Positions 24,856 through 35,141 of a stretch of DNA of 64,000 nucleotides are shown here, in pieces. The notes beneath the pieces were generated by a model. That model had not been told where the DNA came from, made no database searches, and saw only the letters and a list, made by a program, of their open reading frames with translations. The stretch comes from Rossellomorea orangium (GTDB lineage: Bacteria > Bacillota > Bacilli > Bacillales > Bacillaceae_B). Position numbers and translations under genes: made by a program. The stretch is from assembly GCF_019334305.1 (NCBI RefSeq), contig NZ_JAHWGH010000011.1, forward strand, positions 1 through 64,000, in the 5' to 3' direction. Position 1 is the stretch's first letter. The number at the start of each line of letters is the position of its first letter.

Positions 24856-26442
24856 ATGTTATTCACAATCATTTCCTTCTTGTTTTTCACGATTCTTGTT
24901 GCGTTGATTTCGTATTGGAAAACAAGGGACGAGGATCTGGGCACGCAGGAGGGGTATTTCCTTGCAGGGCGCAGTCTTACCGGCTGGGTGATCGGGGGAT
25001 CCCTGATGCTGACGAATTTATCGACGGAGCAGCTGATCGGATTAAATGCCCAGGGGTACTCGGATAATATGTCGGTGATGGGCTGGGAAGTCGGGTCGGC
25101 GATTGCCCTTGTTCTTGTCGCGTTTTATTTGCTCCCCCGCTATTTAAAAGGGGGCATCACGACGATACCTGATTTTCTGGAAGAACGATTTGATTCAAGC
25201 ACAAAGCAGATCGTGACGATTCTCTTCCTGTTTGGATATGTCTTTAACTTATTACCACCTATCCTTTATTCAGGGGCGGTGGCGCTGAGCGGTATCTTCA
25301 ATGTTCCTGAAATGCTTGGGGTGGACCGGACGACGGCACTGTGGATCACCGTATGGTCGATTGGGATCATCGGTTCCCTGTATGCCATCTTCGGTGGATT
25401 GAAAGCGGTTGCCGTCTCGGATACGATCAACGGAGTCGGATTATTGATCGGGGGATTGATGATTCCGGTCATTGGTTTATTCGTTCTCGGGGATGGTTCC
25501 CTGTTCAGCGGATTCCACACGATTATGGAGAACACACCTGAGAAATTGAATGCGATAGGGAAACCGGAAGATCCGGTGCCTTTCAGTACGATGTTTACGG
25601 GGATGCTCCTCGTCAACCTCTTCTATTGGGGAACGGCTCAGCATATCATGCAGCGTGCCCTTGCGGCGAAGAATCTGAAGGAAGGTCAGAAAGGGGTGCT
25701 GATTGCAGCCGCTTTGAAGCTGGTCGGACCATTTTTCTTAATTCTGCCTGGTATCATCGCGTTCAATATGTTCGGTGAAAACCTGGAACCGACGGATGCC
25801 TATCCGCGGTTGGTGAATGAGATTCTGCCGACACCTCTTGTCGGATTCTTTGCCGCTGTGTTGTTCGGGGCGATCCTTTCATCCTTCAATTCAGCATTGA
25901 ACTCTTCGGTGACACTTTTTACACTGAACATTTATAAGCCGTACGTCAAACCTGGTGCGTCGGACAAGCAGCTAGTTAAAAACGGGAAGTATTTCGGCGT
26001 GTTGCTGGCGGTATTTGCGATGGTCCTGGCACCGCTCATTGAGAAGGCGCCACAAGGATTCTTCCAGTATCTCCAGATTGTAAACGGTTTCTATAATGTA
26101 CCGATCTTCACCATCATCATCGTCGGGTACATGACCAAGCGGGTACCGGCGATTGCAGCGAAGATCTCGCTCTTTGTTTTCATTACGTTGTATGCGATTA
26201 CACAATTATTCTGGAATACGGGCCTTCACTTCCTGCATATTTTAGGAATCCTGTTTGTCCTTTGTTCTGCACTGATGCTTCTGATCGGTAAATTCAAACC
26301 GAGAAGCACGGATTACAGATTGGAAGAGTCATATAAGGTCGATATGACTCCTTGGAAAATCGTGTATCCAATTGGTATCGCTTGTACGATTGCCATGATC
26401 ATCATCTATATGGTTTTCTCTCCGCTTGGAATAGGAGCTTAA
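24856..26442 (+). CDS. sodium:solute symporter, probable galactose/galactoside uptake
   Basis: A 528-residue SSS/SGLT-family symporter with about 14 membrane spans. Family features include YFLAGRSLTGWVIGGSLMLTNLSTEQLIGLNAQGY near the N-terminus, GLKAVAVSDTINGVG in the middle and the conserved SSFNSALNSSVTLFTLNIY segment. It uses the sodium gradient to import a sugar. Placement in front of galK-galE-galT-GH42-galM, with shared operator boxes, points to galactose or a beta-galactoside. GAGAGGAG precedes the ATG at about 8 bases. A terminator separates it from galK. Confidence 0.88.
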   Translation: MLFTIISFLFFTILVALISYWKTRDEDLGTQEGYFLAGRSLTGWVIGGSLMLTNLSTEQLIGLNAQGYSDNMSVMGWEVGSAIALVLVAFYLLPRYLKGGITTIPDFLEERFDSSTKQIVTILFLFGYVFNLLPPILYSGAVALSGIFNVPEMLGVDRTTALWITVWSIGIIGSLYAIFGGLKAVAVSDTINGVGLLIGGLMIPVIGLFVLGDGSLFSGFHTIMENTPEKLNAIGKPEDPVPFSTMFTGMLLVNLFYWGTAQHIMQRALAAKNLKEGQKGVLIAAALKLVGPFFLILPGIIAFNMFGENLEPTDAYPRLVNEILPTPLVGFFAAVLFGAILSSFNSALNSSVTLFTLNIYKPYVKPGASDKQLVKNGKYFGVLLAVFAMVLAPLIEKAPQGFFQYLQIVNGFYNVPIFTIIIVGYMTKRVPAIAAKISLFVFITLYAITQLFWNTGLHFLHILGILFVLCSALMLLIGKFKPRSTDYRLEESYKVDMTPWKIVYPIGIACTIAMIIIYMVFSPLGIGA

Positions 26443-26450
26443 AATCTATC

Positions 26451-26487
26451 AAAGACAGTCAGGTGTTGGCCTGACTGTCTTCGTTTA
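26451..26487 (+). terminator. terminator after the symporter
   Basis: AGACAGTCAGG pairs with CCTGACTGTCT around a TGTTGG loop, followed by TCGTTT. galK therefore probably relies on its own promoter. Confidence 0.8.
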
Positions 26488-26503
26488 TATTTGCCGGGAA
26501 GGA

Positions 26504-26577
26504 TTAGTAAAACTTTTACTAAAATTTTATTGAAATTTCATCCTTGTTGTTTTATCATAAAGTTGAAAGCGGTTTCT
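26504..26577 (+). promoter_or_regulatory. galK promoter with palindromic operator and cre
   Basis: TTAGTAAAACTTTTACTAA (26504-26522) is a perfect 9-1-9 palindrome containing the TTTTACTAAAA box. TTGAAA (26530-26535) and TATCAT (26553-26558) with 17-base spacing form the promoter. TGAAAGCGGTTTCT (26564-26577) is a full match to the cre consensus at the expected transcription start. Confidence 0.75.
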
Positions 26578-26646
26578 ATATTTTCTGTCACCGCGAAATG
26601 CACGAGGGAAATTGAAAGATGGGTATAAAACGTAGGAGGAATCAGC

Positions 26647-27828
26647 ATGCATGTTCAGCAACTTTTTAATAGTTTTAAAGAGATATTCAACTGTGGAGCG
26701 GACCGTGTTTTCTTTGCCCCTGGACGAATCAATTTGATCGGGGAGCACACGGATTATAATGGCGGGCATGTGTTTCCATGTGCCATCACGTTCGGCACCT
26801 ATGCCGTGGCGAAGAGACGGGAAGACCGGTTGGTGCGACTGTATTCATTGAATTTTGAACAAACAGGGGTCATGGAATTTGACCTCGACGGGTTGGATTA
26901 TGATCCAGGGCATGACTGGGCGAATTATCCGAAAGGGATGATCCGGTATTTGAAGGAAGCGGGACATTCCATCGAAAGCGGGATGGACGTCCTGTTCTAC
27001 GGCAATATTCCCAATGGGGCCGGGTTGTCTTCGTCGGCATCCATAGAACTGGTGACAGGGGTCATGCTTCAAGGATTATTCAATCTTTCCATCGACCGGA
27101 TCGATCTCGTCAAGACCGGACAAAAGGTGGAAAACGAGTTCATCGGCGTGAACAGCGGGATCATGGATCAGTTTGCCATCGGGATGGGAAAAAGGGGTGC
27201 CGGCATTTTACTGGATACGAATTCACTCCGATATGAATACGCGCCGCTGGATTTGGAACATCACAGCATTATCATCATGAATTCCAATAAACGCCGGGAG
27301 CTTGCGGGATCTAAGTACAATGAGAGACGAACGGAATGTGAGTCAGCTCTTCAAAGTCTGCAGTCGGTGACGGATATCGGATCCCTTGGAGAACTGACAG
27401 AGGAAGAATTCGAGCTCCATAAGGACGTCATCACAGATCCCATCAAACAGAAACGTGCCAAGCACGCGGTTTATGAAAATCGCCGCACGCTTCAGGCTCT
27501 TCGCTATTTACAAAATGATCAGCTTCAGAAGTTCGGGGATTTGATGAATCAATCCCATATCTCACTGCGGGACGATTATGAAGTGACGGGGAAGGAACTG
27601 GATGCCCTTGTTGAAGCCGCATGGAATCAGCCTGGCGTCGTCGGGGCGAGGATGACCGGAGCAGGCTTCGGCGGATGCGCGATTGCCATCGTGGAACGCG
27701 AGCAGGTGGAAGGCTTTATTGAAAATGTATCCAGGAAGTATGAAGAAGCGGTCGGATATGAGGCGACCTTCTATGTAGCGGATATCGGAAATGGTGCAAC
27801 AGAATTAGATAAAGAGGTGATCGTATGA
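26647..27828 (+). CDS. galK: galactokinase
   Basis: A 393-residue GHMP kinase that phosphorylates galactose to galactose-1-phosphate with ATP, the first committed Leloir step. The substrate signature [26 protein letters not shown], the ATP-binding [16 protein letters not shown], the [12 protein letters not shown] motif with the catalytic Asp, and the C-terminal [15 protein letters not shown] are intact. GGAGG lies 7-8 bases before the ATG. The gene overlaps galE by 4 bases (ATGA). Confidence 0.97.
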   Translation: MHVQQLFNSFKEIFNCGADRVFFAPGRINLIGEHTDYNGGHVFPCAITFGTYAVAKRREDRLVRLYSLNFEQTGVMEFDLDGLDYDPGHDWANYPKGMIRYLKEAGHSIESGMDVLFYGNIPNGAGLSSSASIELVTGVMLQGLFNLSIDRIDLVKTGQKVENEFIGVNSGIMDQFAIGMGKRGAGILLDTNSLRYEYAPLDLEHHSIIIMNSNKRRELAGSKYNERRTECESALQSLQSVTDIGSLGELTEEEFELHKDVITDPIKQKRAKHAVYENRRTLQALRYLQNDQLQKFGDLMNQSHISLRDDYEVTGKELDALVEAAWNQPGVVGARMTGAGFGGCAIAIVEREQVEGFIENVSRKYEEAVGYEATFYVADIGNGATELDKEVIV

Positions 27829-28820
27829 ACGTGTTAGTATTGGGCGGTGCAGGATATGTCGGATCTCATGCCGTGTATCAGCTTGTCGAACAGGGATACA
27901 GAACCATCGTAGTCGACAGCTTGGAAACAGGACACAGAGACGCGGTTCATCAGGACGCTGTTTTCTATCAGGGAGATATCAGGGATAAGGATTTCCTGAA
28001 ATCTGTATTTCAAAAAGAAAAAATTGACGGAGTCATCCATTTCGCCGCGAATTCCCTGGTCGGCGAATCGATGGAAAATCCACTCAAGTATTTCGATAAC
28101 AATGTGTACGGTACTCAGGTAACCCTTGAGGTGATGAATGAATTCGATGTGAAGCATATCGTGTTTTCATCAACGGCGGCAACGTACGGAGAGCCTGAGA
28201 TGGTGCCGATCACCGAAAAGATGAAAACGGAACCGACGAACGCTTATGGTGAAACGAAGCTTGCCATGGAAAAGATGATGAGATGGTGCGATGAGGCTTA
28301 TGGGATCAAGTTTGTGTCCCTCCGCTATTTCAATGTGGCGGGAGCACGCGGTGTGATTGGAGAGGATCATACCCCGGAGACCCATCTGATTCCGATCATC
28401 CTGCAGGTGGCTCTTGGTCAACGTGACCATATTACGATCTTTGGAGAAGACTATGACACGCCTGACGGAACGTGTATCCGGGACTATATCCACGTGGATG
28501 ACCTGATTGAAGCGCATATCCTTGCCCTTGATTATCTGAAGCATACAGGGGAAAGCAATATCTTCAACCTGGGAAGCAGCCAGGGCTTTTCGGTGAAAGA
28601 AATGATTCATGCAGCAAGGGAAGTGACCGGGCATCCGATTCCTGAGAAAATCGGACAACGAAGAGCGGGAGATCCAAGCAAACTGATTGCTTCTTCAGAA
28701 AAAGCGAAAGAAGTTCTGGGCTGGGAACCGTCCCGAACTTCGGTTAAAACCATGATCGGGGATGCCTGGAAGTGGCACGAAACCCATCCGAATGGATACG
28801 ACGACAGAAAGGGAGAGTGA
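27825..28820 (+). CDS. galE: UDP-glucose 4-epimerase
   Basis: A 331-residue short-chain dehydrogenase-fold epimerase that interconverts UDP-galactose and UDP-glucose. NAD-binding [17 protein letters not shown], the catalytic SSTAATYG (Ser/Thr) and [10 protein letters not shown] (Tyr-x3-Lys), the RYFNVAGA segment and DYIHVDDL are present. Translation is coupled to galK (ATGA) and leads into galT six bases later. Confidence 0.97.
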   Translation: MNVLVLGGAGYVGSHAVYQLVEQGYRTIVVDSLETGHRDAVHQDAVFYQGDIRDKDFLKSVFQKEKIDGVIHFAANSLVGESMENPLKYFDNNVYGTQVTLEVMNEFDVKHIVFSSTAATYGEPEMVPITEKMKTEPTNAYGETKLAMEKMMRWCDEAYGIKFVSLRYFNVAGARGVIGEDHTPETHLIPIILQVALGQRDHITIFGEDYDTPDGTCIRDYIHVDDLIEAHILALDYLKHTGESNIFNLGSSQGFSVKEMIHAAREVTGHPIPEKIGQRRAGDPSKLIASSEKAKEVLGWEPSRTSVKTMIGDAWKWHETHPNGYDDRKGE

Positions 28821-28826
28821 CGGAGG

Positions 28827-30317
28827 ATGAGCATTTTCTTGACTGTGAACACATTGATTGAAAAAGCTATAACGGCGGGATTGATCGGGAAAGAAGATGA
28901 CGTTTATGCCCGTAACCGGATTCTCGCCCTTTTAAAATTAGAGACGTACAAGGCGGAAAAGACAGATTCATCCGATGGATCAGAGATACCTGATCTGCTC
29001 GAAACGATGACGGCTTATGCAGTTGACCACGCCATCATCGAGGATTTGTTCGATGAAAAAGAAATGTTTTCGGCAAGAGTGATGGACGTTCTCGTGGCGC
29101 GTCCATCCGACATCAATTCAAGGTTTGCTGGCCATTACAAAGAAGATCCCAGACGGGCAACGGATTACTTTTACAAGCTGAGTCAGGACAGCAACTACAT
29201 CCAGACAAAACGGATCAGTCAAAACATCAGCTATCAGGTGGATTCGGACTACGGGGAACTGGATATTACCATCAATCTATCGAAGCCCGAGAAAGATCCG
29301 AAGCAAATTGCCCTTGAAAAAACCATGCCGAAAAAGGATCAGACGTATCCACAGTGCTTGCTTTGTGTGGAGAATGAAGGCTATGAGGGGCGGATCGGTC
29401 ATCCTGCGAGGGCCAATCACCGGATGATCCGCCTGAATCTTGCAGGGGAACCCTGGATGCTTCAGTATTCACCTTATGTGTATTACAACGAACATTGTAT
29501 TGTCTTATCGGAGACCCATCGTCCGATGGAAATCAATCGTGCCGGATTCGAGCGGCTGCTTCATTTTGTCCATCAGTTCCCTCATTATTTTGCCGGCTCG
29601 AATGCAGACCTTCCGATTGTGGGTGGATCGATTCTTTCACATGACCATTATCAGGGAGGGCATTACGAATTTGCCATGGAAAGGGCGGAGATCGAGTACA
29701 CATTCTCGATGAATCGTCATCCTGAAGTGGAGGCCGGAATCGTCAAGTGGCCGATGTCCGTGGTCCGTTTAAACAGTGGTAGCATGGGAGAATTGCTTTC
29801 TGCTGCGGAAGAGGTTTTAACAAGTTGGAAAGAGTACAGTGACCCCGAGGCAGAGGTACTTGCCTTTACAGGGGACACTCCTCATAATACGATCACCCCC
29901 ATCGCCCGTATGCGAGCCGGGAAGTATGAGATGGACCTTGTCCTGAGGAACAATCGTACGGATGAAAAGCATCCCATGGGAATCTTTCACCCCCATGAGG
30001 ATGTTCATCATATCAAGAAAGAAAACATCGGCTTGATTGAAGTGATGGGCCTTGCCGTCCTGCCAGCCCGCTTGAAAGGGGAGCTTCGGGAAGTGGAAAG
30101 CGCCCTTTTAGGTGAAAGTCATGATGTGGCAGATTATCATCTTCCGTGGGTGAAAGAGCTGCAGGACCGTTATCAGGACGTAACCTCTGATAATGTGTCA
30201 GCTATTGTGAAAGAAGAGCTCGGAAAGAAATTCTCTCGAGTCCTGGAAGATGCCGGGGTATTCAAAAGGGACGTGAGAGGACAGCAGGCATTCAAGAGGT
30301 TTGTTGAAGGCTTTTGA
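28827..30317 (+). CDS. galT: UTP-hexose-1-phosphate / galactose-1-phosphate uridylyltransferase
   Basis: A 496-residue enzyme of the longer Firmicute GalT type. It transfers UMP between UDP-glucose and galactose-1-phosphate. Conserved pieces are CLLCVENEGYEGRIGHPARANHR, the active-site-like VGGSILSHDHYQGGHYEF, MYLV-type AFTGDTPHNTITPIAR and the LRNNRTDEKHPMGIFHPHEDVHHIKKENIGLIEVMGLAVLPARL region (given here in shortened form as HPHEDVHHIKKENIGLIEVM). GGAGG directly abuts the ATG at 28827, which is unusually close; GGGAG further upstream, or an in-frame TTG at 28839, are alternatives. Confidence 0.94.
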   Translation: MSIFLTVNTLIEKAITAGLIGKEDDVYARNRILALLKLETYKAEKTDSSDGSEIPDLLETMTAYAVDHAIIEDLFDEKEMFSARVMDVLVARPSDINSRFAGHYKEDPRRATDYFYKLSQDSNYIQTKRISQNISYQVDSDYGELDITINLSKPEKDPKQIALEKTMPKKDQTYPQCLLCVENEGYEGRIGHPARANHRMIRLNLAGEPWMLQYSPYVYYNEHCIVLSETHRPMEINRAGFERLLHFVHQFPHYFAGSNADLPIVGGSILSHDHYQGGHYEFAMERAEIEYTFSMNRHPEVEAGIVKWPMSVVRLNSGSMGELLSAAEEVLTSWKEYSDPEAEVLAFTGDTPHNTITPIARMRAGKYEMDLVLRNNRTDEKHPMGIFHPHEDVHHIKKENIGLIEVMGLAVLPARLKGELREVESALLGESHDVADYHLPWVKELQDRYQDVTSDNVSAIVKEELGKKFSRVLEDAGVFKRDVRGQQAFKRFVEGF

Positions 30318-30337
30318 TTTGAATCAATATTGAAATA

Positions 30338-30378
30338 GAAATAAGAAACCAGGGAAAGAGCGGGTTTCTTATTTTCTC
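30338..30378 (+). terminator. terminator or attenuator between galT and the beta-galactosidase gene
   Basis: AATAAGAAACC pairs with GGTTTCTTATT around an AGGGAAAGAGCG loop and is followed by TTCTC. It may be partial, since no obvious promoter lies before the next start. Confidence 0.65.
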
Positions 30379-30405
30379 TATACTAAACTAAAGCGGGGGA
30401 TCATT

Positions 30406-32349
30406 ATGTTTTTAGGTGTCGATTATTATCCGGAACATTGGGATATCGGTTTGATAGATGAAGATCTTGCAAGAATGAAAGATATGGGTGTCAACATGGT
30501 CAGGATCGGTGAGTTTGCCTGGCACTTGATGGAGAAGGAAGAAGGTCAATTCGATTTTTCCTTTTTTGATCATGTCATCGAAAAAGTCAAAGCGAACGGA
30601 ATAAAAGTGATGTTCGGGACACCGACGGCAACATTTCCAGCGTGGCTTGCAGGCAGTCATCCCGATATTCTGAATGAAGATATCAATGGCGTGAAGAAAT
30701 CATTCGGCGGGAGAAGGCAGTACTGCTTTAACTCTGAAACGTATCAGAACTATTCGATGCGCATCGCAGAAAAGTTGATCACTCATTACCGTGACGAAGA
30801 AGCCATCGTTTCATGGCAGATCGATAACGAATTGGGACATGAAGATAGTGACATGTGTTACTGCGGGAGCTGCCTGCGTGGATTCCAGGAGTTCCTACAG
30901 GAGAAATATGATTCCATTGACGAGCTGAATGAGCGTTGGGGCACGATTTTCTGGGGGCAGACGTATAACGGATTCTCTGAAATCCCGGTCCCTAAACAAA
31001 CGATAACGGTCCATAATCCGGCGATGATGCTTGATTGGTCCCGTTTCCGCTCCACTTCGTTGAGTCAATTTGCTCTGAAGCATGTGGAACAGGCGAAGCG
31101 GATGAAAGGGGATCATCAAACCGTGACGACGAATCTGCCTGGGGGGCTATTCGGAAAATGGTTTGATACAAATGAATTTTCCCGGGATCTCGATTTTGTT
31201 TCCTATGATAATTACCCTGTATGGGGAGGTCTGAAGGAACCGATTTCCCCCGCTCACCTGTCCATGACCCTTGATCTGATCAGAGGGCTGAAGAAACAGA
31301 ATTTCTGGATTGTGGAAGAATTGATGGGGGCTCAGGGACATGATGTCATCGGATATTTACCACGGCCGAATCAGGCGAAGGTATGGGCGTGGCATGCGTT
31401 TGCCCACGGCTGCTCCAATATGCTGTTCTTCCGCTGGCGCGGGATGAACCGGGGAGCCGAACAATACTGCCTTGGAATCCTTGACAGCAACAACCGTACG
31501 ACTCGGAAGTTCAATGAAGTAAAGCAATTTTTCAATGAAGTGAAAGAATATGAGGAGCTATTTGATTCTCCTGTCAAAGCGGATGTGGCTCTATTATATG
31601 ATTTCGATAATATCTGGTCATGGCGGATCCAGCAGCAGAATCCGAGCATCGACTTTACAGAAGAAGTTCTTCGTCTGTATGAACCGTTCCATAAGCAAAA
31701 TACAGGGATCGACGTGTTGAAGTATGATCAGGATTTTTCAGAGTATAAAGTCGTATTGGTGCCCGTGCCGCAGCTGATCGATCCTGAGTTGACTGAGAGG
31801 CTCGAGGAATTCACCAAGAACGGCGGGACGGTCATCGTGTCGTATCGTGCAGGAGTGAAGGATAAAGACAATAATCTCGTGTTCGGTGCGATGATTCCAG
31901 GAGGATTGTCCCCGCTGCTCGGCATTGAAGTGGAGGAATCCGAATCCCTTCATGAAGGGCAGTCTGTACCGGTCGTCTCCACGGTTTCAGATCGTGTGAC
32001 GACGGCTGAGTACTGGCGTGATCTGGTGAACCCAACGACGGCGGATTCCCTTTATCGATACGATGACGCGTTCTACAATGAATATGCCTGTGTGACAGAG
32101 AATACATTCGGATCCGGAAAAGCGTATTACATCGGAGCGGGAATCGGGCAGGGTGTCGTGGAAGAAATTGCGGCCAAAGCTGCTGGTGAAGCAGGTATCG
32201 AAACGATCGAAACCAATCCGGGAGTAGAGGTTGTCTCAAGAGCCGTCGAAGGGAAGACATATAGGGTCATCATCAATCATAACGGGTATGAAGAAACGTT
32301 TGGTGAAGTGACATTACAGCCGTATCACTGCATGATAGCGGAAGTGTAA
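30406..32349 (+). CDS. beta-galactosidase, glycoside hydrolase family 42
   Basis: A 647-residue cytoplasmic GH42 enzyme (no signal peptide) that hydrolyses beta-galactosides such as lactose or galacto-oligosaccharides. The start GVDYYPEHW is characteristic. The acid/base Glu is in SWQIDNELGHE (about residue 147) and the nucleophile Glu in WIVEELMGAQGHD (about 305). The CYCGSC cluster near residue 155 fits the zinc site of some GH42 trimers. A beta-sandwich/trimerisation part follows to the C-terminus. It lies in the gal cluster, so galactose released goes straight to GalK. AAGCGGGGGA precedes the ATG. Confidence 0.93.
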   Translation: MFLGVDYYPEHWDIGLIDEDLARMKDMGVNMVRIGEFAWHLMEKEEGQFDFSFFDHVIEKVKANGIKVMFGTPTATFPAWLAGSHPDILNEDINGVKKSFGGRRQYCFNSETYQNYSMRIAEKLITHYRDEEAIVSWQIDNELGHEDSDMCYCGSCLRGFQEFLQEKYDSIDELNERWGTIFWGQTYNGFSEIPVPKQTITVHNPAMMLDWSRFRSTSLSQFALKHVEQAKRMKGDHQTVTTNLPGGLFGKWFDTNEFSRDLDFVSYDNYPVWGGLKEPISPAHLSMTLDLIRGLKKQNFWIVEELMGAQGHDVIGYLPRPNQAKVWAWHAFAHGCSNMLFFRWRGMNRGAEQYCLGILDSNNRTTRKFNEVKQFFNEVKEYEELFDSPVKADVALLYDFDNIWSWRIQQQNPSIDFTEEVLRLYEPFHKQNTGIDVLKYDQDFSEYKVVLVPVPQLIDPELTERLEEFTKNGGTVIVSYRAGVKDKDNNLVFGAMIPGGLSPLLGIEVEESESLHEGQSVPVVSTVSDRVTTAEYWRDLVNPTTADSLYRYDDAFYNEYACVTENTFGSGKAYYIGAGIGQGVVEEIAAKAAGEAGIETIETNPGVEVVSRAVEGKTYRVIINHNGYEETFGEVTLQPYHCMIAEV

Positions 32350-32384
32350 TAAGCAATTGAACGGCGAAAAGGAGGTGGATGTAC

Positions 32385-33434
32385 ATGAATGTGATCAAAA
32401 AACCTTTTGGTCAATACGAAGGACATGGGGTGGACTCGTACACGCTGCAGAATGATTCTGGAATGGAAGTAATGTTCATTACGTATGGAGGGGCCATTAC
32501 GAACATGCTTGCCCCGGATCGTAAAGGGAAGGTTGAGAATGTCGTTCTGGGGTTCGATACGCTTGAACAATACGTTGAACATGAACACTATTACGGTGCG
32601 GTGATCGGAAGGGTCGCCGGGAGAATCGGAGGGGCCGGTTACTCTTCACATAGGAAGCGTGTAGAACTGACGGCAAATGAAAACGGCAATCATCTTCATG
32701 GCGGAGATAAAGGATTCAACAGAGTCATCTGGACAGTCGGGAACGTGGCGGTTGAAAAGGATGAGGTGAGTGTCTGCCTCTCTTATCTGAGCCCTGACGG
32801 AGAAGAGGGATACCGAGGAAACATCAAAGTGGACGTGACGTATACGCTGACGAATGCAAATGAATTCACCATCGCATACCGGGCAGTCCCTGACCATGAT
32901 ACCCCCATCAACATGACGAGCCACAGCTACTTCAATTTGAGCGGGGATTACAAAGAGGACGTGCTGTCTCACACATTGCAGATGAATGCGGATGAGATCC
33001 TTGAGCTTTCCGGTGATCTTGTACCGACCGGAAAGTTGATTCCTGTAGAGGGGACTCCCTTTGATTTTCATGACGGAAAAACGATACTTGCCGGAATGCA
33101 GTCCGGTCTTGAGGAAGGGTATGACCATGCCTTTGTTTTAAATAAAAAAGACAGGGGAATCTCCCTCTGGGATGAAAAAAGCGGCAGAGCAATGTCGGTG
33201 GAAACCGATCAGCAATCGGTCGTCCTGTATACGGGTAATCATTTCACCGATGATGTGTTGACCGGTGGCGTCCGTGGCCGGAGCCATCTTGGTCTTTGCC
33301 TTGAGACGCAAGGATTTCCCGATGCCGTAAATCATCCTCATTTTCCTTCGGTCACTGTTAAAAAAGGAGATGTGTACAGTGCTTCCACTACCTTTCGATT
33401 TTATGTCATAAACAGCGATGAAAATCAGCATTGA
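32385..33434 (+). CDS. galM: aldose 1-epimerase (mutarotase)
   Basis: A 349-residue mutarotase that converts beta-D-galactose, as released by the beta-galactosidase, to the alpha anomer used by GalK. The fold signature GRVAGRIGGAGY, the catalytic His in NGNHLHGGDKGFNRVIW, TSHSYFNLSG (second His) and the C-terminal catalytic Glu in LGLCLETQGFPDAVNHPHFP are all present. GGAGGTGG sits one base from an ATG at 32379 but 7 bases from the ATG at 32385, which I prefer. It is last in the gal cluster, with a hairpin after the stop. Confidence 0.95.
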   Translation: MNVIKKPFGQYEGHGVDSYTLQNDSGMEVMFITYGGAITNMLAPDRKGKVENVVLGFDTLEQYVEHEHYYGAVIGRVAGRIGGAGYSSHRKRVELTANENGNHLHGGDKGFNRVIWTVGNVAVEKDEVSVCLSYLSPDGEEGYRGNIKVDVTYTLTNANEFTIAYRAVPDHDTPINMTSHSYFNLSGDYKEDVLSHTLQMNADEILELSGDLVPTGKLIPVEGTPFDFHDGKTILAGMQSGLEEGYDHAFVLNKKDRGISLWDEKSGRAMSVETDQQSVVLYTGNHFTDDVLTGGVRGRSHLGLCLETQGFPDAVNHPHFPSVTVKKGDVYSASTTFRFYVINSDENQH

Positions 33435-33461
33435 TCGTCAGGTTTTCAGACAACGGCGGAA

Positions 33462-33498
33462 TTTGCCACACCTTTCAGATGAGGGTGTGGCTATTTAT
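33462..33498 (+). terminator. probable terminator after galM
   Basis: GCCACACC and GGTGTGGC pair around a TTTCAGATGAG loop. The following CTATTTATG has a weak T-run. Confidence 0.55.
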
Positions 33499-33609
33499 GT
33501 TGGACTGATTTCCTTCTCGTATAGGAAAATAGTCGTTTTTAACGATACCAAAAAGGGTAACCCTATAGTAAATGCCAATATTTTCTTTAAACAATAGGAG
33601 GGACCCATA

Positions 33610-34989
33610 TTGATCAGCCAAACAAGAGAAATAGTACAGAAATCATTGAATGCATTACTCGAAGACCAGTCATTTTTACCGGAAGTGAAAGGTGAAACAA
33701 GGAAGAAAGCGTTTACTTCATTGACGTCGATTCTATCGACGCCGAATCATGTACATAAATCGTATTTGAGGATTCCGCTTGAGGACGAGAAGGTCGTCCG
33801 GATCCCAGCGTTCCGAGTGCAGCATAATAATGCCCTTGGACCATATAAGGGAGGTATCAGATTCCATGAGTCGGTGAATGAGGAAGAGGTCGTGAATCTG
33901 GCGTCGTTGATGACGTTGAAGAATGCTCTCCATGACGTTCCGTTCGGAGGAGGGAAAGGAGGGATCATCCTGAATCCCCGGGAGTATTCCGAGAAGGAGC
34001 TTCATTTGATCTCAAGGAAATATGTTCAGTACTTCAGTGATATCCTCGGACCCGACAAGGATATCCCTGCCCCTGATATGGGGTCGGGGGAACGGGAGAT
34101 GGATTGGATGATGGCTGAGTACAAGAGCATTCGCCCCGGAATGCCCTATAGAGGGAGCTTTACAGGGAAAAGCATCGTAAATGGAGGTTCCCTCGGACGG
34201 CGGGAAGCGACGGGGAAGGGAGTGTTCTTTACATTCCGATACCTTGTCCATGACTTCCTGAGAGAGCAGAAGAGTCTCCTGACCAAGACGGATAACATCT
34301 TTGCGAAAACGGCCCTTGATTATGAAGACCGGCCCTTGACGGTTGCCGTCCAGGGATTCGGGAACGTCGGATCTGTCGCAGCACTTGAAGCCCACCAGTC
34401 CACTCACCTGCAGAACAAAGTGGTGGCGGTGAGTGACCGGAATGTGACGCTCTACAATTCAGATGGCCTCGATATCCCGGCTCTGGTCGAGTTCACGATG
34501 AAGAATAAAGGAGACCTGCCGACTGAAGAAGGGCAGTTGAAGGAAATAGATGTGACGGCTGAGATCCGTGAGCGAGACGAAGTCCTTTATCTTGACGTCG
34601 ATGTCCTCATTCTTGCAGCCCTTGAGGATCAGGTCCACAAAGATAATGTACGGAAGGTGAAAGCAAGGATCATCGTCGAAGGAGCGAATGCGCCAATCAC
34701 TACAGAAGCGGATTCGTATTTAAGTGAGAAGGGTGTCATCATCATCCCGGACATCCTCGCCAATGCCGGCGGGGTCATCGTCTCCTACTTCGAATGGTTG
34801 CAGGGCAGGGAAACCCAGTTCTACACAGAGGACGAAGTATTCAACCTCCTCTACGACAAGATGAAATCCACCCTCGACACCGTCCTGCCACTCTTCTTCG
34901 GAGACCCATTCCCACTCCGACAGAACTGCTACATCCACTCCGTCATGAAACTCTCGACGGTGTTATATCGACAAGGGAAACTGTATTAA
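33610..34989 (+). CDS. Glu/Leu/Phe/Val-type dehydrogenase, probable NAD(P) glutamate dehydrogenase
   Basis: A 459-residue amino acid dehydrogenase. The substrate domain shows GPYKGGIRFH, NALHDVPFGGGKGG (catalytic Lys) and PAPDMGSGEREMDWM; the nucleotide domain shows VQGFGNVGSVAALEA. It is longer than the 424-427-residue Bacillus GudB/RocG because of extra residues around 200-230 (REQKSLLTKTDNIFAKTALD), so it is a distinct branch and substrate preference is not certain. The TTG start at 33610 has AGGAGGG at about 7 bases. It is monocistronic and followed by a large hairpin built from the dispersed repeat. Confidence 0.88.
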   Translation: MISQTREIVQKSLNALLEDQSFLPEVKGETRKKAFTSLTSILSTPNHVHKSYLRIPLEDEKVVRIPAFRVQHNNALGPYKGGIRFHESVNEEEVVNLASLMTLKNALHDVPFGGGKGGIILNPREYSEKELHLISRKYVQYFSDILGPDKDIPAPDMGSGEREMDWMMAEYKSIRPGMPYRGSFTGKSIVNGGSLGRREATGKGVFFTFRYLVHDFLREQKSLLTKTDNIFAKTALDYEDRPLTVAVQGFGNVGSVAALEAHQSTHLQNKVVAVSDRNVTLYNSDGLDIPALVEFTMKNKGDLPTEEGQLKEIDVTAEIRERDEVLYLDVDVLILAALEDQVHKDNVRKVKARIIVEGANAPITTEADSYLSEKGVIIIPDILANAGGVIVSYFEWLQGRETQFYTEDEVFNLLYDKMKSTLDTVLPLFFGDPFPLRQNCYIHSVMKLSTVLYRQGKLY

Positions 34990-34994
34990 CATTT

Positions 34995-35049
34995 GAGGGA
35001 CGGACCTTTATTCCTAGGAGCAGGTACTAGGAATCGAGGTCCGTCCCTC
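34995..35049. repeat. paired GAGGGACGGACC repeats with nested hairpin
   Basis: GAGGGACGGACCT (34995-35007) and AGGTCCGTCCCTC (35037-35049) are perfect inverted copies of the dispersed element. Between them ATTCCTAG and CTAGGAAT form a second stem around GAGCAGGTA. The element starts six bases after the dehydrogenase stop codon and may end its transcript, though no T-run follows. Confidence 0.7.
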
Positions 35050-35141
35050 TCATCTTTGAATCTATTACGGAGAGATGTTATAGTTGAGTTTAGAATGGGT
35101 TTGAACGAAACACTGGTTTGGTCAGGGGGTTATGAATCAGG

